Source of the DNA: an uncultured Bacteroidota bacterium
Lineage (GTDB): Bacteria; Bacteroidota; Bacteroidia; Bacteroidales; F082
Length of the DNA: 58,324 bases
NCBI GenBank assembly: GCA_913055825.1
Contig: CAJXKB010000008.1
Coordinates: forward strand, 1 to 58,324
Direction: 5' to 3'
Part shown: piece after piece, positions 45,420 through 55,500 of the stretch
Layout: each line of letters starts with the position of its first letter
Numbering within the stretch: position 1 is the stretch's first letter
Notes under the pieces: model-generated
Databases searched by the model: none
Told to the model about the DNA's origin: nothing
The model's input: only the letters and a program-made list of their open reading frames with translations
Translations under genes and position numbers: made by a program

Positions 45420-46004
45420 ATGTCCTATCAATTAAAGCGTATAGCGGTTTTTGCATCGGGGGCAGGAACCAATGCGGAAAACCTGATACGTTATTTTAGA
45501 AACAGTAAAGTGGCAGGAGTGGAGGTTGTGTTCACCAATAAGCCCGATGCCGGGGTAATACAACGGGCCCGCAAGTTAGAGGTTCCTTGTATTATTTTTA
45601 ATAGAAATCAGTTTTATGAATCAGATGAGATCATAAATCTTTTAAAAGAAAAGAAGATAGACTGGATAGTGTTAGCAGGTTTTTTGTGGAAAATTCCCCC
45701 GGCACTTATTGCAGCTTTTCCCGGACGGATTGTCAATATTCATCCGGCTTTATTGCCGGAGTTTGGAGGAAAAGGCATGTACGGAAGTCATGTTCACGAA
45801 GCGGTAATCAGGTCGGGCGCCGGCGAGAGCGGAATCAGTATTCATTTGGTTGACGAAAACTACGACCGTGGAAAAATTATATTTCAGGCAAAAATAAAAG
45901 TGGAAAAAGATGACAGTCCGGAAAGCCTGGCCCAAAAGATACATGGCCTTGAATACAAGCATTTTCCCGTGGTGGTTGAAACGATGATTGCAGAAAATAG
46001 TTAA
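45420..46004 (+). CDS. purN: Phosphoribosylglycinamide formyltransferase (folate-dependent)
   Basis: Third step of purine synthesis: transfers a formyl group to GAR. The N-terminal IAVFASGAGTNAENL binds the phosphate, and VNIHPALLPEFGGKGMYG (about 104-121) carries the catalytic Asn and His. The 194-residue length is typical of PurN. It stands alone, divergent from acpP. Confidence 0.95.
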   Translation: MSYQLKRIAVFASGAGTNAENLIRYFRNSKVAGVEVVFTNKPDAGVIQRARKLEVPCIIFNRNQFYESDEIINLLKEKKIDWIVLAGFLWKIPPALIAAFPGRIVNIHPALLPEFGGKGMYGSHVHEAVIRSGAGESGISIHLVDENYDRGKIIFQAKIKVEKDDSPESLAQKIHGLEYKHFPVVVETMIAENS

Positions 46005-46125
46005 CTGCGATCGGGTTTGCAGTACAAAGAGTCTTACCGATATAAGGTTCAAACGAGCAGAAAACAGATTTCACAATGCAGTCATATTTTTCTCATCTTT
46101 GCCAAATCGTTTTTAAATTATATTT

Positions 46126-47082
46126 ATGTCTAAGAATTTTGCACTGATTGGTGCTGCCGGATATGTTGCACCACGGCACATGAAAGCCATAAAAGAAACA
46201 CATAATGAGCTGGTTGCCCTTCTCGATCCTTTTGATAGTATCGGTATTGTTGACAGTTTTTTTCCTAATGCCGATTTTTTTACCGAGCCTGAACGCTTCG
46301 ATCGACACCTGGATAAACGTCGCCGTTCCGGACAATCTAAAGTCGATTATGTGAGTATTTGTTCTCCAAACTATCTGCATGATGCGCATATCAGGCTGGC
46401 CTTGCGTAACCAGGCTCATGCAATCTGCGAAAAACCGCTTGTGCTAAATCCATGGAACCTTGATGCTTTGGAAGAAATTGAAAAAGAAAGTGGTTATCAT
46501 ATTTACAACATCCTTCAGTTACGTTTACATCCGGCAATCATCGCACTAAAGAAAAAAATTGACGCTCTTCCATCTGATAAAATGGCAGATATCGATTTGA
46601 CTTATATCACTTCCCGAGGAAAATGGTATTATTACTCATGGAAAGGAAACATTGCAAAATCGGGAGGCGTGGTTACCAACATCGGGATACATTTTTTTGA
46701 TATGCTTAGCTGGATATTTGGCGAGGTGCAAGACATCAAGGTACATAAACTCGATGAAAACAAAGCGGCAGGTTTCATGCAGTTAAAAAGGGCGCGCGTT
46801 CGTTGGTTCCTGAGTTTGGATCGCAATGATTTGCCTAAGAAAGCCATTGATCAGCAGCTGCCTACTTACCGCTCCATCACAGTGGATGGTAAAGAAATTG
46901 AATTCAGTGGCGGATTTACCGATCTACATACCGAAAGCTATAAAAATATCCTTGCCGGGAAAGGCTTTGGTATAACAGAAGCCAGAAACAGCATCAACGT
47001 GGTGCACAAAATCAGACATAGCGATATTAGCGGGTTAAAGGGCGATTATCACCCGTTTCTTGGCAAACATATGGCGAGGTAA
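46126..47082 (+). CDS. Gfo/Idh/MocA oxidoreductase, WlbA/WbpB-like
   Basis: An NAD-dependent sugar dehydrogenase of 318 residues. The N-terminal FALIGAAGYVAPRHMKAI and the DSFFPNADFF and CEKPLVLNPW segments closely resemble what I remember of WlbA/WbpB, which oxidise UDP-GlcNAcA at C3 in the path to diacetylated mannuronic acid in O-antigens. The Lys of EKP (about residue 104) is the usual catalytic Lys. Other genes of that path (WbpA, E, D, I) are not nearby, so function is by similarity only. Confidence 0.85.
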   Translation: MSKNFALIGAAGYVAPRHMKAIKETHNELVALLDPFDSIGIVDSFFPNADFFTEPERFDRHLDKRRRSGQSKVDYVSICSPNYLHDAHIRLALRNQAHAICEKPLVLNPWNLDALEEIEKESGYHIYNILQLRLHPAIIALKKKIDALPSDKMADIDLTYITSRGKWYYYSWKGNIAKSGGVVTNIGIHFFDMLSWIFGEVQDIKVHKLDENKAAGFMQLKRARVRWFLSLDRNDLPKKAIDQQLPTYRSITVDGKEIEFSGGFTDLHTESYKNILAGKGFGITEARNSINVVHKIRHSDISGLKGDYHPFLGKHMAR

Positions 47083-47291
47083 AATATCATCTTTCATTAG
47101 TAAAATTAGGAGGACTTAAACGTTGATAATTTACGTTACACCTCACCGAAGGAGTCTTCCAGACAAAATAATATTTGCTACTAAGCCAACGTCGAAGTGA
47201 GCATGTCGATTTTTTTATATCTTTGAATTTCAAACCAACAAAAGCTTTTTACCGGTTATTTATACCGATAATGGTCAGGATAACTTATTGA
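47083..47291. other. Intergenic gap upstream of the two-component system
   Basis: A 209-base gap without a coding frame. A TATCTTTG box (47218-47225) lies 67 bases before the histidine kinase start and is a candidate -7 element. No hairpin of note was seen. Confidence 0.4.
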
Positions 47292-49475
47292 TTGATGAAC
47301 CATTTACTATCATTTCCAGTATTTCTTTTTCTCCTTTTTGCATCAACAGCAGTTACGGGAAAAAATCCACATTTAAATCCGGCAGATCAAACGGATAAAA
47401 CGATTGCCCGATATGACAGCATGGCAACTGCATCTTTTCAAAAAGCTGATTACCAAAAAGCCCTTTTGTTTTATAACCAATCGCTTGCGCTGAAAAAAGA
47501 TCGCCACAACCTGGCTGGCATACTTTGGAGTTATGAAAAAATAAGTAGCGTTTTACAGGCACAGAAAAAATATAAAAAAGCTATTCCGTATGAATTGCGA
47601 GCCGTGGAGTTAGTGCTAAAAATTGCTCCATCCCTACTTGAATCATACTACCTGTCTGTAAAGAAATTACTGCCAAAAGCCACCGATAGTCTGAATATTA
47701 CCCGACTGTACTATAAATTCAGTCTGTTGCTTTCGCACCGGGGTGCTACAAAAAGAGCCATCGGATATTTAAAAAAATCGTTGGAATTGGCACAAGGCCT
47801 GAAAAATGACAAAGCCATTGCAACCATTACCAACGATTTGGGAGGTGAGTACTGGGATTTGGGCAAGCGGGCCCTTTCCACACAATATTACAAACTTTCG
47901 TTACAAGCAGCCAAACGACTGCAAGACAGTAACCGCATAGCCGGGGTTTTATTAAACCTTGGTGATAATTACAAAGAGCAGGGAAAGCTGAAAATCGGGA
48001 TGGAACAGTTTTTAAAAGCGCTGAAATTAAAAGAGCATATTAGTGATTCATCACATTTAAGTTTTTATTACATTAAAGCCGGTGAAATTTCGAACGAAAG
48101 CCGTAACTGGAAAAATTGGGAAAAATACATCCTTAAGGCCTATGCTTTACGCAACAACCCCAAAACTACCAGCCCCATGGAAAAGGCCATTATTTACGAA
48201 AACATGGGCGGCATTGCCGAACTTAAAAACCAAAATCAACAAGCTTTAAGTTATTATGATACGCTCATGCAAGTCAGTAAAAAAGCAGGATATGAAAACG
48301 GCCAACGTAACGCCTTGACAAACAAGGCACATATTTATCAAAACCGGGGACAACTCAAAACAGCCCTAAAACTGATTGGGAAAGCTGATAAACTGACTAC
48401 TGAAAATCCGTTTTATCAAATCAGCAGCAACAATCAAAAAGCTGAACTTTACAGGCAATTGGGGAATTACTCTAAAGCCCTCACAATGGTAAAAGCAAAT
48501 ATTACGATGCCTGCTCTGGCAAATTACGCTCTCGCAAAGCGCCACACTTTAGAATTACTCTATCGATTAAATGCACGGCTACGTCATTACCAGGAAGCTT
48601 TTCGATGGAACGACTCGCTCCGGGATTTTGAAAATTATCTGCGCGATAAAGATGTGCGGATCAAGATAACAGAACTGGAAACCAAATACCAGACTGAGAA
48701 AAAAGAACATCAAATTAAGTTACTCACTGTCCAAAACAAAATTACAACACAGCAAATCCGTATTGCCATTTTGATCATTATTATCCTTTTTATTATCATT
48801 ATGCTGGGTGTATATGCTCAACGCATGAACAAATTAAAAGCCGGGTACCGTGAAGCCATTTTGCATCAACAACTGTTTAGGGTACAAATGAATCCACATT
48901 TTATTTTTAACGCATTGGCCTCCATTCAAAACTTTATGCTGCAAAACGAAACACGGAAAGCTGCTTTTTACATGGGGAAGTTTGCTGCGATTTCGCGCCT
49001 CGTGTTAGAATATTCAACCCGCGAAAGCATACCCTTAAGCAAAGAAGTGGAAATTTTACAAAGTTATATCGAGCTGGAAAGGATGCGAAAAGGCTATATG
49101 TTTGCATATGATATAATTATAGATGAATCATTGGAAACCGATTTTATTGAAATTCCTCCCATGGCCTTACAACCTTTTGTGGAAAACGCCATTAAACACG
49201 GACTGAAAGACAGTGGAAAAGACGGCTACTTAAAATTGAATATCAGAATTTTAGATGATATTGTTGAGGTTACTATTGAAGACAACGGAATAGGAATACA
49301 AACCACTCAAAAAAGCAAAAAAGAAAATCACAAATCCATGGCTATGGATATTTTTGAAAAAAGAAGAAGGCTATGGGAAAAACAGCTCAAAAAAACACTA
49401 CTTTTAACTACAATTGATTTAAGTAGTGAGGGAAAAACAGGCACCCTGATTATCATTCATTTACCCATTTTGTAA
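47292..49475 (+). CDS. TPR-containing LytS-type sensor histidine kinase
   Basis: A 727-residue sensor. Signal peptide (about 1-23), periplasmic TPR array (about 35-430), a coiled linker, one membrane helix (about 491-512) and a cytoplasmic His_kinase/HATPase module. The phosphorylated His is in QMNPHFIFNALASIQ (about 535); the ATP lid starts at NAIKHG (about 632), with DNGIGIQ following. This architecture is common in Bacteroidota and pairs with LytTR regulators. The regulator starts 4 bases after the stop, so they form one operon. The signal is unknown. Confidence 0.93.
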   Translation: MMNHLLSFPVFLFLLFASTAVTGKNPHLNPADQTDKTIARYDSMATASFQKADYQKALLFYNQSLALKKDRHNLAGILWSYEKISSVLQAQKKYKKAIPYELRAVELVLKIAPSLLESYYLSVKKLLPKATDSLNITRLYYKFSLLLSHRGATKRAIGYLKKSLELAQGLKNDKAIATITNDLGGEYWDLGKRALSTQYYKLSLQAAKRLQDSNRIAGVLLNLGDNYKEQGKLKIGMEQFLKALKLKEHISDSSHLSFYYIKAGEISNESRNWKNWEKYILKAYALRNNPKTTSPMEKAIIYENMGGIAELKNQNQQALSYYDTLMQVSKKAGYENGQRNALTNKAHIYQNRGQLKTALKLIGKADKLTTENPFYQISSNNQKAELYRQLGNYSKALTMVKANITMPALANYALAKRHTLELLYRLNARLRHYQEAFRWNDSLRDFENYLRDKDVRIKITELETKYQTEKKEHQIKLLTVQNKITTQQIRIAILIIIILFIIIMLGVYAQRMNKLKAGYREAILHQQLFRVQMNPHFIFNALASIQNFMLQNETRKAAFYMGKFAAISRLVLEYSTRESIPLSKEVEILQSYIELERMRKGYMFAYDIIIDESLETDFIEIPPMALQPFVENAIKHGLKDSGKDGYLKLNIRILDDIVEVTIEDNGIGIQTTQKSKKENHKSMAMDIFEKRRRLWEKQLKKTLLLTTIDLSSEGKTGTLIIIHLPIL

Positions 49476-49479
49476 ATCT

Positions 49480-50232
49480 ATGATCAACGCAGTAATTATA
49501 GACGACGACCCAGGTATCAGGGCATTAAACAGCAGACTGCTGAAAGAATATTTCAGTGATAAGATCAGGCTCGTTGGCGAAGCAGATTCGGTGGAAAGCG
49601 GTATCAACCTCATTCGGCAGGTAAAACCTGAGCTGGCATTACTCGATATTGAAATAAAAGGCGGCACTTCTTTTGATATTCTGGAACAACTCCGTCCCTA
49701 CGATTTCAAATTAATTTTTATTACGGCTTTTAATTCGTATGCGCTGAAAGCCATTAAGTTCAGTGCTATCGATTACATTGTGAAACCCATTAACGAAATT
49801 GAATTTCAACAAGCTCTTCAACATGTGATACACCTAATTGAAACCTGCCAGAATACACAGGCACAAAACAATCAGCTGCTCGATTCGTATAAAAAAGAAA
49901 CACAACTGAAAAAAATCGTCCTGCGTACCTCAGATGCCATTCACATAGTGGATCTCGCAGAAGTAATGTATTGCAAAAGCGACAATAGTTATACCACCTT
50001 TTTTCTTGAGTCGGGAGAAAAAGTCATTGTTTCAAAAAGCATCAGGGACTTTGCCGATATGCTTATCGAATATGGTTTTTTCCGGCCGCACCAGTCCTAT
50101 CTTGTTAACCTTAATTTTGTGAAACGGGTGGATAAAAGCGAAGGCGGTTTTGTGGTTATGAAAACGGGAAAAGAGATCCCGCTTTCTGCCCGGCAGAAAA
50201 AACGTATCATTGAATTTCTCGAAAAACTGTAA
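49480..50232 (+). CDS. LytTR-family response regulator
   Basis: A 250-residue regulator: receiver domain (1-120) with acidic pocket DDD (8-10), phospho-acceptor Asp near 56 (LLDIEIKGG) and Lys in YIVKP (about 103); then a LytTR DNA-binding domain (about 145-250, YCKSDNSYTTF and PHQSYLVNLNFVKR). It is cognate to the upstream kinase, 4 bases away. The envelope genes that follow on the same strand are possible targets. Confidence 0.95.
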   Translation: MINAVIIDDDPGIRALNSRLLKEYFSDKIRLVGEADSVESGINLIRQVKPELALLDIEIKGGTSFDILEQLRPYDFKLIFITAFNSYALKAIKFSAIDYIVKPINEIEFQQALQHVIHLIETCQNTQAQNNQLLDSYKKETQLKKIVLRTSDAIHIVDLAEVMYCKSDNSYTTFFLESGEKVIVSKSIRDFADMLIEYGFFRPHQSYLVNLNFVKRVDKSEGGFVVMKTGKEIPLSARQKKRIIEFLEKL

Positions 50233-50399
50233 TTCCCTTTTTTGTTTTTTCGTGTATTTTCCTCTTCCTTTTTTTCACGCTTTTCCATTAAATCTTTACG
50301 GATTCAAGCCCAAGCCTTGCGAATTCAAATCGGCGCTTTTATTGTTATTCCGGTGAAGTACTTTTACCCTGAATTTTTATATCAAAAAGGTTAATTTCA

Positions 50400-51683
50400 G
50401 TGAAAACAAAAACATTTCTTCTCGTTTTATTTATTGCCGGATGGGGTTTTTCGGCATCATCCCAAACCATTAAAGTACCCATCAAAAAAAAGGTAGTGAA
50501 CCAAATTAATACCCGTGCCAACAATGATGTTGACAAAGTCCTTGACAAAGGTTTTGATAAAATAGAAAAAGGTATCGGGGGGTTATTCAAAAAAAAGAAA
50601 AAGAAACACAGCCAGTCGGAAGCAAAAACCGAAACGCCACCTGCACAGGCTGCCGGTCAACAGGCAAAGCCTGAAACAACGGCGGAAAATATGGCTGCCC
50701 AGCCGCGCAAACCGGAAGTAAAATGGGCTAAATATGATTTTGTCCCGGGCCAAACTGTCATTTTTGAGGACGGTCCTGCTAAGGATGAGGAAAACGGTGA
50801 ATTTCCCAGTCGGTGGGATTTGTATGAAGGGAATGCCGAAATAGGCGAAGTGGATGGAGAAAATGTAATCATGTTTTTAAGCTCCAATACCTATATTGTC
50901 CCTTACCTGAAAAATTCAAGAGAAGACTATCTGCCCGATGTTTTCACCCTGGAAATGGATGTTTGGTTTAGTAAAAGCCATTCCACGGCAAACAGGATGA
51001 ATGTTTACCTCGGAGACAAAAAAAATCAAAGACATGATGGCGGTTCAAGTGTCGATCTGATAATTATGCCCCACAGCCTGGAGTTTTTAAAGTCGGAAAA
51101 GAGTTATCCGGGAACTGAAAATGTGGGTTGGACAGTAGAACGAACCGGCTCATGGCGTCATATTGCAATTGCTTATACCAAAGGAAAATTTAAAGCCTAC
51201 ATGAATGACACGCGGTTGATCAATGTGCCCCATTTGGAAGTGAATCCAAAGGGAATCACGATTCAATCGCAAAATGATAATATATTTATTAAAAATATCC
51301 GCATTGCCAAAGGTGGTGTCAAATATTACGACCGTGTACTTTCGGATGGAAAAATTGTGGAAAACGGTATCCGTTTCGATGTAAACAAAGCCACGCTGAA
51401 ACCTGAAAGCATGGGCCCCATCAACAAAATTTACAAACTGATGGTTAAATATCCCGACCTGAAATTCAGTGTGGAAGGCCATACCGACAGCGATGGTGAT
51501 GCCGCTTCTAACATGAAATTGTCAAAAGCCCGTGCTAAGGCTGTCATGAATAAATTGATGGCCATGGGTATTCCGGCCGACCGGTTGAAATCGGCAGGTT
51601 GGGGCGAAAGCAAACCTTTGGATACCAATGCTACCCCTGAAGGTCGTGCCAACAACCGCCGGGTGGAATTTGTGAAATTTTAA
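50400..51683 (+). CDS. OmpA-domain envelope protein with LamG-like module
   Basis: From a GTG start at 50400, 427 residues: signal peptide (1-22), a Lys-rich linker, a lectin/laminin-G-like domain (about 110-310) and a C-terminal OmpA peptidoglycan-binding domain (about 320-427, with FSVEGHTDSDGD and NRRVEFVKF). It would anchor to peptidoglycan while exposing a sugar- or protein-binding fold. It lies 167 bases after the LytTR gene. The sequence between them is T-rich but shows no strong hairpin. Confidence 0.88.
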   Translation: MKTKTFLLVLFIAGWGFSASSQTIKVPIKKKVVNQINTRANNDVDKVLDKGFDKIEKGIGGLFKKKKKKHSQSEAKTETPPAQAAGQQAKPETTAENMAAQPRKPEVKWAKYDFVPGQTVIFEDGPAKDEENGEFPSRWDLYEGNAEIGEVDGENVIMFLSSNTYIVPYLKNSREDYLPDVFTLEMDVWFSKSHSTANRMNVYLGDKKNQRHDGGSSVDLIIMPHSLEFLKSEKSYPGTENVGWTVERTGSWRHIAIAYTKGKFKAYMNDTRLINVPHLEVNPKGITIQSQNDNIFIKNIRIAKGGVKYYDRVLSDGKIVENGIRFDVNKATLKPESMGPINKIYKLMVKYPDLKFSVEGHTDSDGDAASNMKLSKARAKAVMNKLMAMGIPADRLKSAGWGESKPLDTNATPEGRANNRRVEFVKF

Positions 51684-51701
51684 ACATTATTATATACACT
51701 T

Positions 51702-52529
51702 ATGAAAAATAATCAGAAAAAAACCAGTAAAATGAAGTATTTATTACCCCTGCTGCTTATGGTATTTTCTATTGCCAGCGCACAAAATAGCCAAGAGATA
51801 CCAAAACGTTACGAAATAAAATCGGCACAAGTAACCTACACCGAAAATTCGCCGGAAGGCAAAGGTACCAAAGTACTTTTCTTCGACCAATACGGCATGC
51901 GCGAATCTAAACGGGAGACTTTGCAAAAAAAAGGAAAAACCGTCAAAGATCAACTTTCCATCATAAATAACAGGAAAGTCCTTATTATCAATATGCTGGA
52001 TCATACTGGTATTGCCAGAGACTTGAGTGGAACGATGCAAATGATGCAAATGGGCGGAAACGACATGGCGGCCACAGGTAAAAACATGCTCAAGACGATG
52101 GGCGGTAAAATGACCGGTCACGTCAGTTTTCTTGGAAAAAATTGCGAAAAATGGGAAGTCAATACCATGGGGAAGACCACCATGCTGTTATGGAAAGCCA
52201 TCCCACTGAAATCAGAATCCAAAATCATGGGAATTGGAACCGTTGAAGAAGCCACATCAATACAGACGGGGAAATCCTTTACAGCTTCCGATTTTGAACC
52301 TCCGGCCGGAATAAAAATGGAACAAACCATGCCCCAGGGAATGGACATGGGATTGGGCGGCGCCGATTTGAAAATGACAAACGAAGACAAACAACAACTC
52401 GAAAAATTGAAAAACATGTCGTTTGCCGATTTTAAAAAAATGATGAAAAAAGAAAACCCGGATATCACCGACGAAGAACTGCAACAGAGCTTCAAGATAA
52501 TGAAAAAAATGGGAACCCTAATAAAATAA
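51702..52529 (+). CDS. Met-rich secreted protein of unknown function
   Basis: A 275-residue secreted protein (signal about residues 12-27; ATG 51732 is an alternative start). The middle has short beta strands, and the rest is notably rich in Met and Lys (MQMMQMGGNDM about residues 114-124, MEQTMPQGMDMGLGG about 206-220, then a helical tail). Met clusters can bind copper in other proteins; no Cys/His metal site is present here, so this is only a hint. It lies 18 bases after the OmpA-type gene and 46 before the PKD-repeat gene. Confidence 0.7.
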   Translation: MKNNQKKTSKMKYLLPLLLMVFSIASAQNSQEIPKRYEIKSAQVTYTENSPEGKGTKVLFFDQYGMRESKRETLQKKGKTVKDQLSIINNRKVLIINMLDHTGIARDLSGTMQMMQMGGNDMAATGKNMLKTMGGKMTGHVSFLGKNCEKWEVNTMGKTTMLLWKAIPLKSESKIMGIGTVEEATSIQTGKSFTASDFEPPAGIKMEQTMPQGMDMGLGGADLKMTNEDKQQLEKLKNMSFADFKKMMKKENPDITDEELQQSFKIMKKMGTLIK

Positions 52530-52575
52530 TTTTCAAAGTACTTATCCATCATCACATCTTAAAAATATTTATTTT

Positions 52576-55500
52576 ATGAAAACATTTACTCAATTCTTCG
52601 CTATTCTAAGCTTTTTGCTGGGGATAACCCTACAAAATCTGGATGCCCAGGTAGCCGTTACCGGGGTCAGCCTCAACAAAACCACCTTGATCCTTAATCT
52701 CTATGAATCGGCACAATTAACAGCCACCATAAGTCCCTCCAACGCCACCAATCAGACAGTAAGTTGGACATCATCAAACAGCTCTATTGTAACGGTTTAT
52801 AATGACGGCCAAGTGAGCGCCTCACACGACGGTGTGGCAACAGTTACCGTAACAACCGACGATGGCAATTACACGGCCTCCTGCGAAATTACGGTCAAAG
52901 ATGATCAGGCTGCCAATATCGATTCGTGGTCATTTTCAAGCGAAAGCCACCAAACAAGTCTTTCGGACGAAACACAAAAAGTAACGGGTTTTTTGCCTTA
53001 TGGTACCGACCCCTCCAATTTATCCGTCAGCGATTATCAGATTACTCCGGGGGCTTCGATTGTTCCCCTTCCGGAGACAGTTCATGATTATAGCGACACC
53101 GTTCAATTTGTGGTTACGTCACCCGATGGAACGACCCAAAAAACATGGAAAGTCAGTGCCATGGTACTCCCTGATTTAAGGGGCACGCAGAAAGTGGAAC
53201 TTACTTTCAGTACAGCACCTCAGGGATGGATTGATGATACAGTTTCGTGGGAGGAGAGCAATATCCATTTTCATATTGACTATCCTAATCCTGCGGATGA
53301 TACGTGGCCCCCTTCTGCTGCCGTTGGCAGGGACGAGGACTATTCGCATAAGATGGGGATTTCTTTATTTCCGGCCAAACTCCGGTTTTACCTTGAAGAC
53401 ACCAACAAAGTTATCGTTGCTGCTTCCATGTACATTTTTGAAAATTGTGCTGACAGTTGCACTTATGCTTCTTTTTTCGGTATCGGTGGCTATCATAAGG
53501 AATATATTGATAAAATGACCCGTGAGTTTCATTTTATTAACCTGAAAAATGTCAAAGCCGAACAAGGCATATTTCAATCCTCTGAAAGCTCATTCTCGGG
53601 AATTACCTTTTGGCTTGCCAACAAAGACGGCTCGGTAAACCACCAGCCGGTAGCCGATGCGGGGCCCAACCAAACTGTATACTCCAAAGATACGGTTCAA
53701 CTTGACGGTTCTGCTTCCATGGATCCCGATCATGATGCCCTCAGTTACGCATGGTTAGCACCACAGGGAATTATACTCAACAACTCCAGCACGGTAAATC
53801 CCACATTTATTGCTCCCAACAGCATGGATACCTTGCATTTACATTTCACGCTGACTGTTACCGACCATAAAAGTGACCCGGTAGCCGATGAGGTAATCAT
53901 CACCGTCATTCCTACCAACCATGCACCGGTAGCTGATGCCGGCCCCAATCAAACGGTAGCTGAAAGTGATTCAGTTTATTTGGACGGTTCGGCTTCTTCT
54001 GATCCGGATGGAGATCCGCTTACTTATTTATGGTTAGCACCCGGAGGCATTCATTTGACAGACTCTACGAGTGCTACCCCCGCTTTTAAAGCTCCGGATG
54101 TCGATCAAACCACCACTTTTTCCTTTGGACTTATTGTGAACGATGGTTTGGTAAACTCAACGCATGACACCGTGTTGATTACGGTGGAAAATATTAATCA
54201 CCGTCCCATTGCCTGGATTGATATGGATCAGATTCAAGTAGATGAAGGAGATTCTACCTATGTGGAAGGACATTATAGTTACGATCCGGATGGTGATTCG
54301 CTCAGGTTCCACTGGTGGGCACAGGATGGTAGCGGCATAGGGTTTTTTGATTCTACCGCTATGGATGTAAGAATTGGCGTTCCCATGGTCGATCATGATA
54401 CGACATTTGAAGTTTATGTCAAGGTAAGTGACGGGCAACTTTTTTCCGAACCGGATACGGCTTATATTCATATCATGAATTTTAATTCATCTCCTGTTGC
54501 CATTTTACAAAAACACACTTCCCCGGTATTTGATGGAGATACGGTTTATCTTGACGGTTCTTCCTCCTATGATGCCGATGGTGATTCGTTGACTTATAAA
54601 TGGTCAGGACCCAAAAGTGTCTATCTGAATAAAGAAGGCGATTCAGCCTGGTTTGTGGCACCTATTGTTAAAACAACAACACCCTTTGTATTTACATTGG
54701 TCGTCAATGACGGGCATATTGATTCACCTCAGGATATTGACACCATTTGGGTAAATCATATAAACCATGCTCCTGTTGCCCAGGCCGGTTATCCTATTAC
54801 AATGTTTGAAAACGATTCATCCTATCTTTACGGATCATTATCTTACGATTACGATGGTGATAGTTTGTCGTACTCATGGAAAACACCTGCCGGATTTTGG
54901 ATTGCCGACTCCACACAGGCCGATTCACGCTTTGTTGCTCCACAGGTTCAACACGATACAACATTTTCGCTGGTGCTCACTGTTTTTGACGGACAACTTT
55001 ACTCATCTCCCGACACGTGCCGTGTTACTGTGAAAAATACAAACCAGGCACCGGTAGCTGCTATTGTTTCCACATCACAAATATTTCATGGCGTCACTGT
55101 AAACGAGGGCGATACATTGTGGATCGACGGTAGTCCGTCGTATGACCCGGATGGGGATCCGATAACCTATGATTGGGCTATACCCAAAGCATTTGATTAT
55201 TATCATTACGATTCGGTAAAAGTGATGATTGTCGCCCCCGAGGTACAGGAAACCACTTCTTATGATGCAGCACTATTTGTGAGTGATCCCACCGTTCGTT
55301 CCGCTCCTGACAACTTTATCATTCAGGTGATCAACGGGAACAAAGCACCGGTTGCCGATGCGGGAAAAGATTTTTCGGCTCTCTCGGGACGTACCGTCCA
55401 GCTAAAGGGTTCCGGTTCGTATGATGCTGACGGCGACTCATTATCTTATACCTGGACAGCCCCTACGGGCATAGTATTGGATGATGTGCATGCCGTAAGC

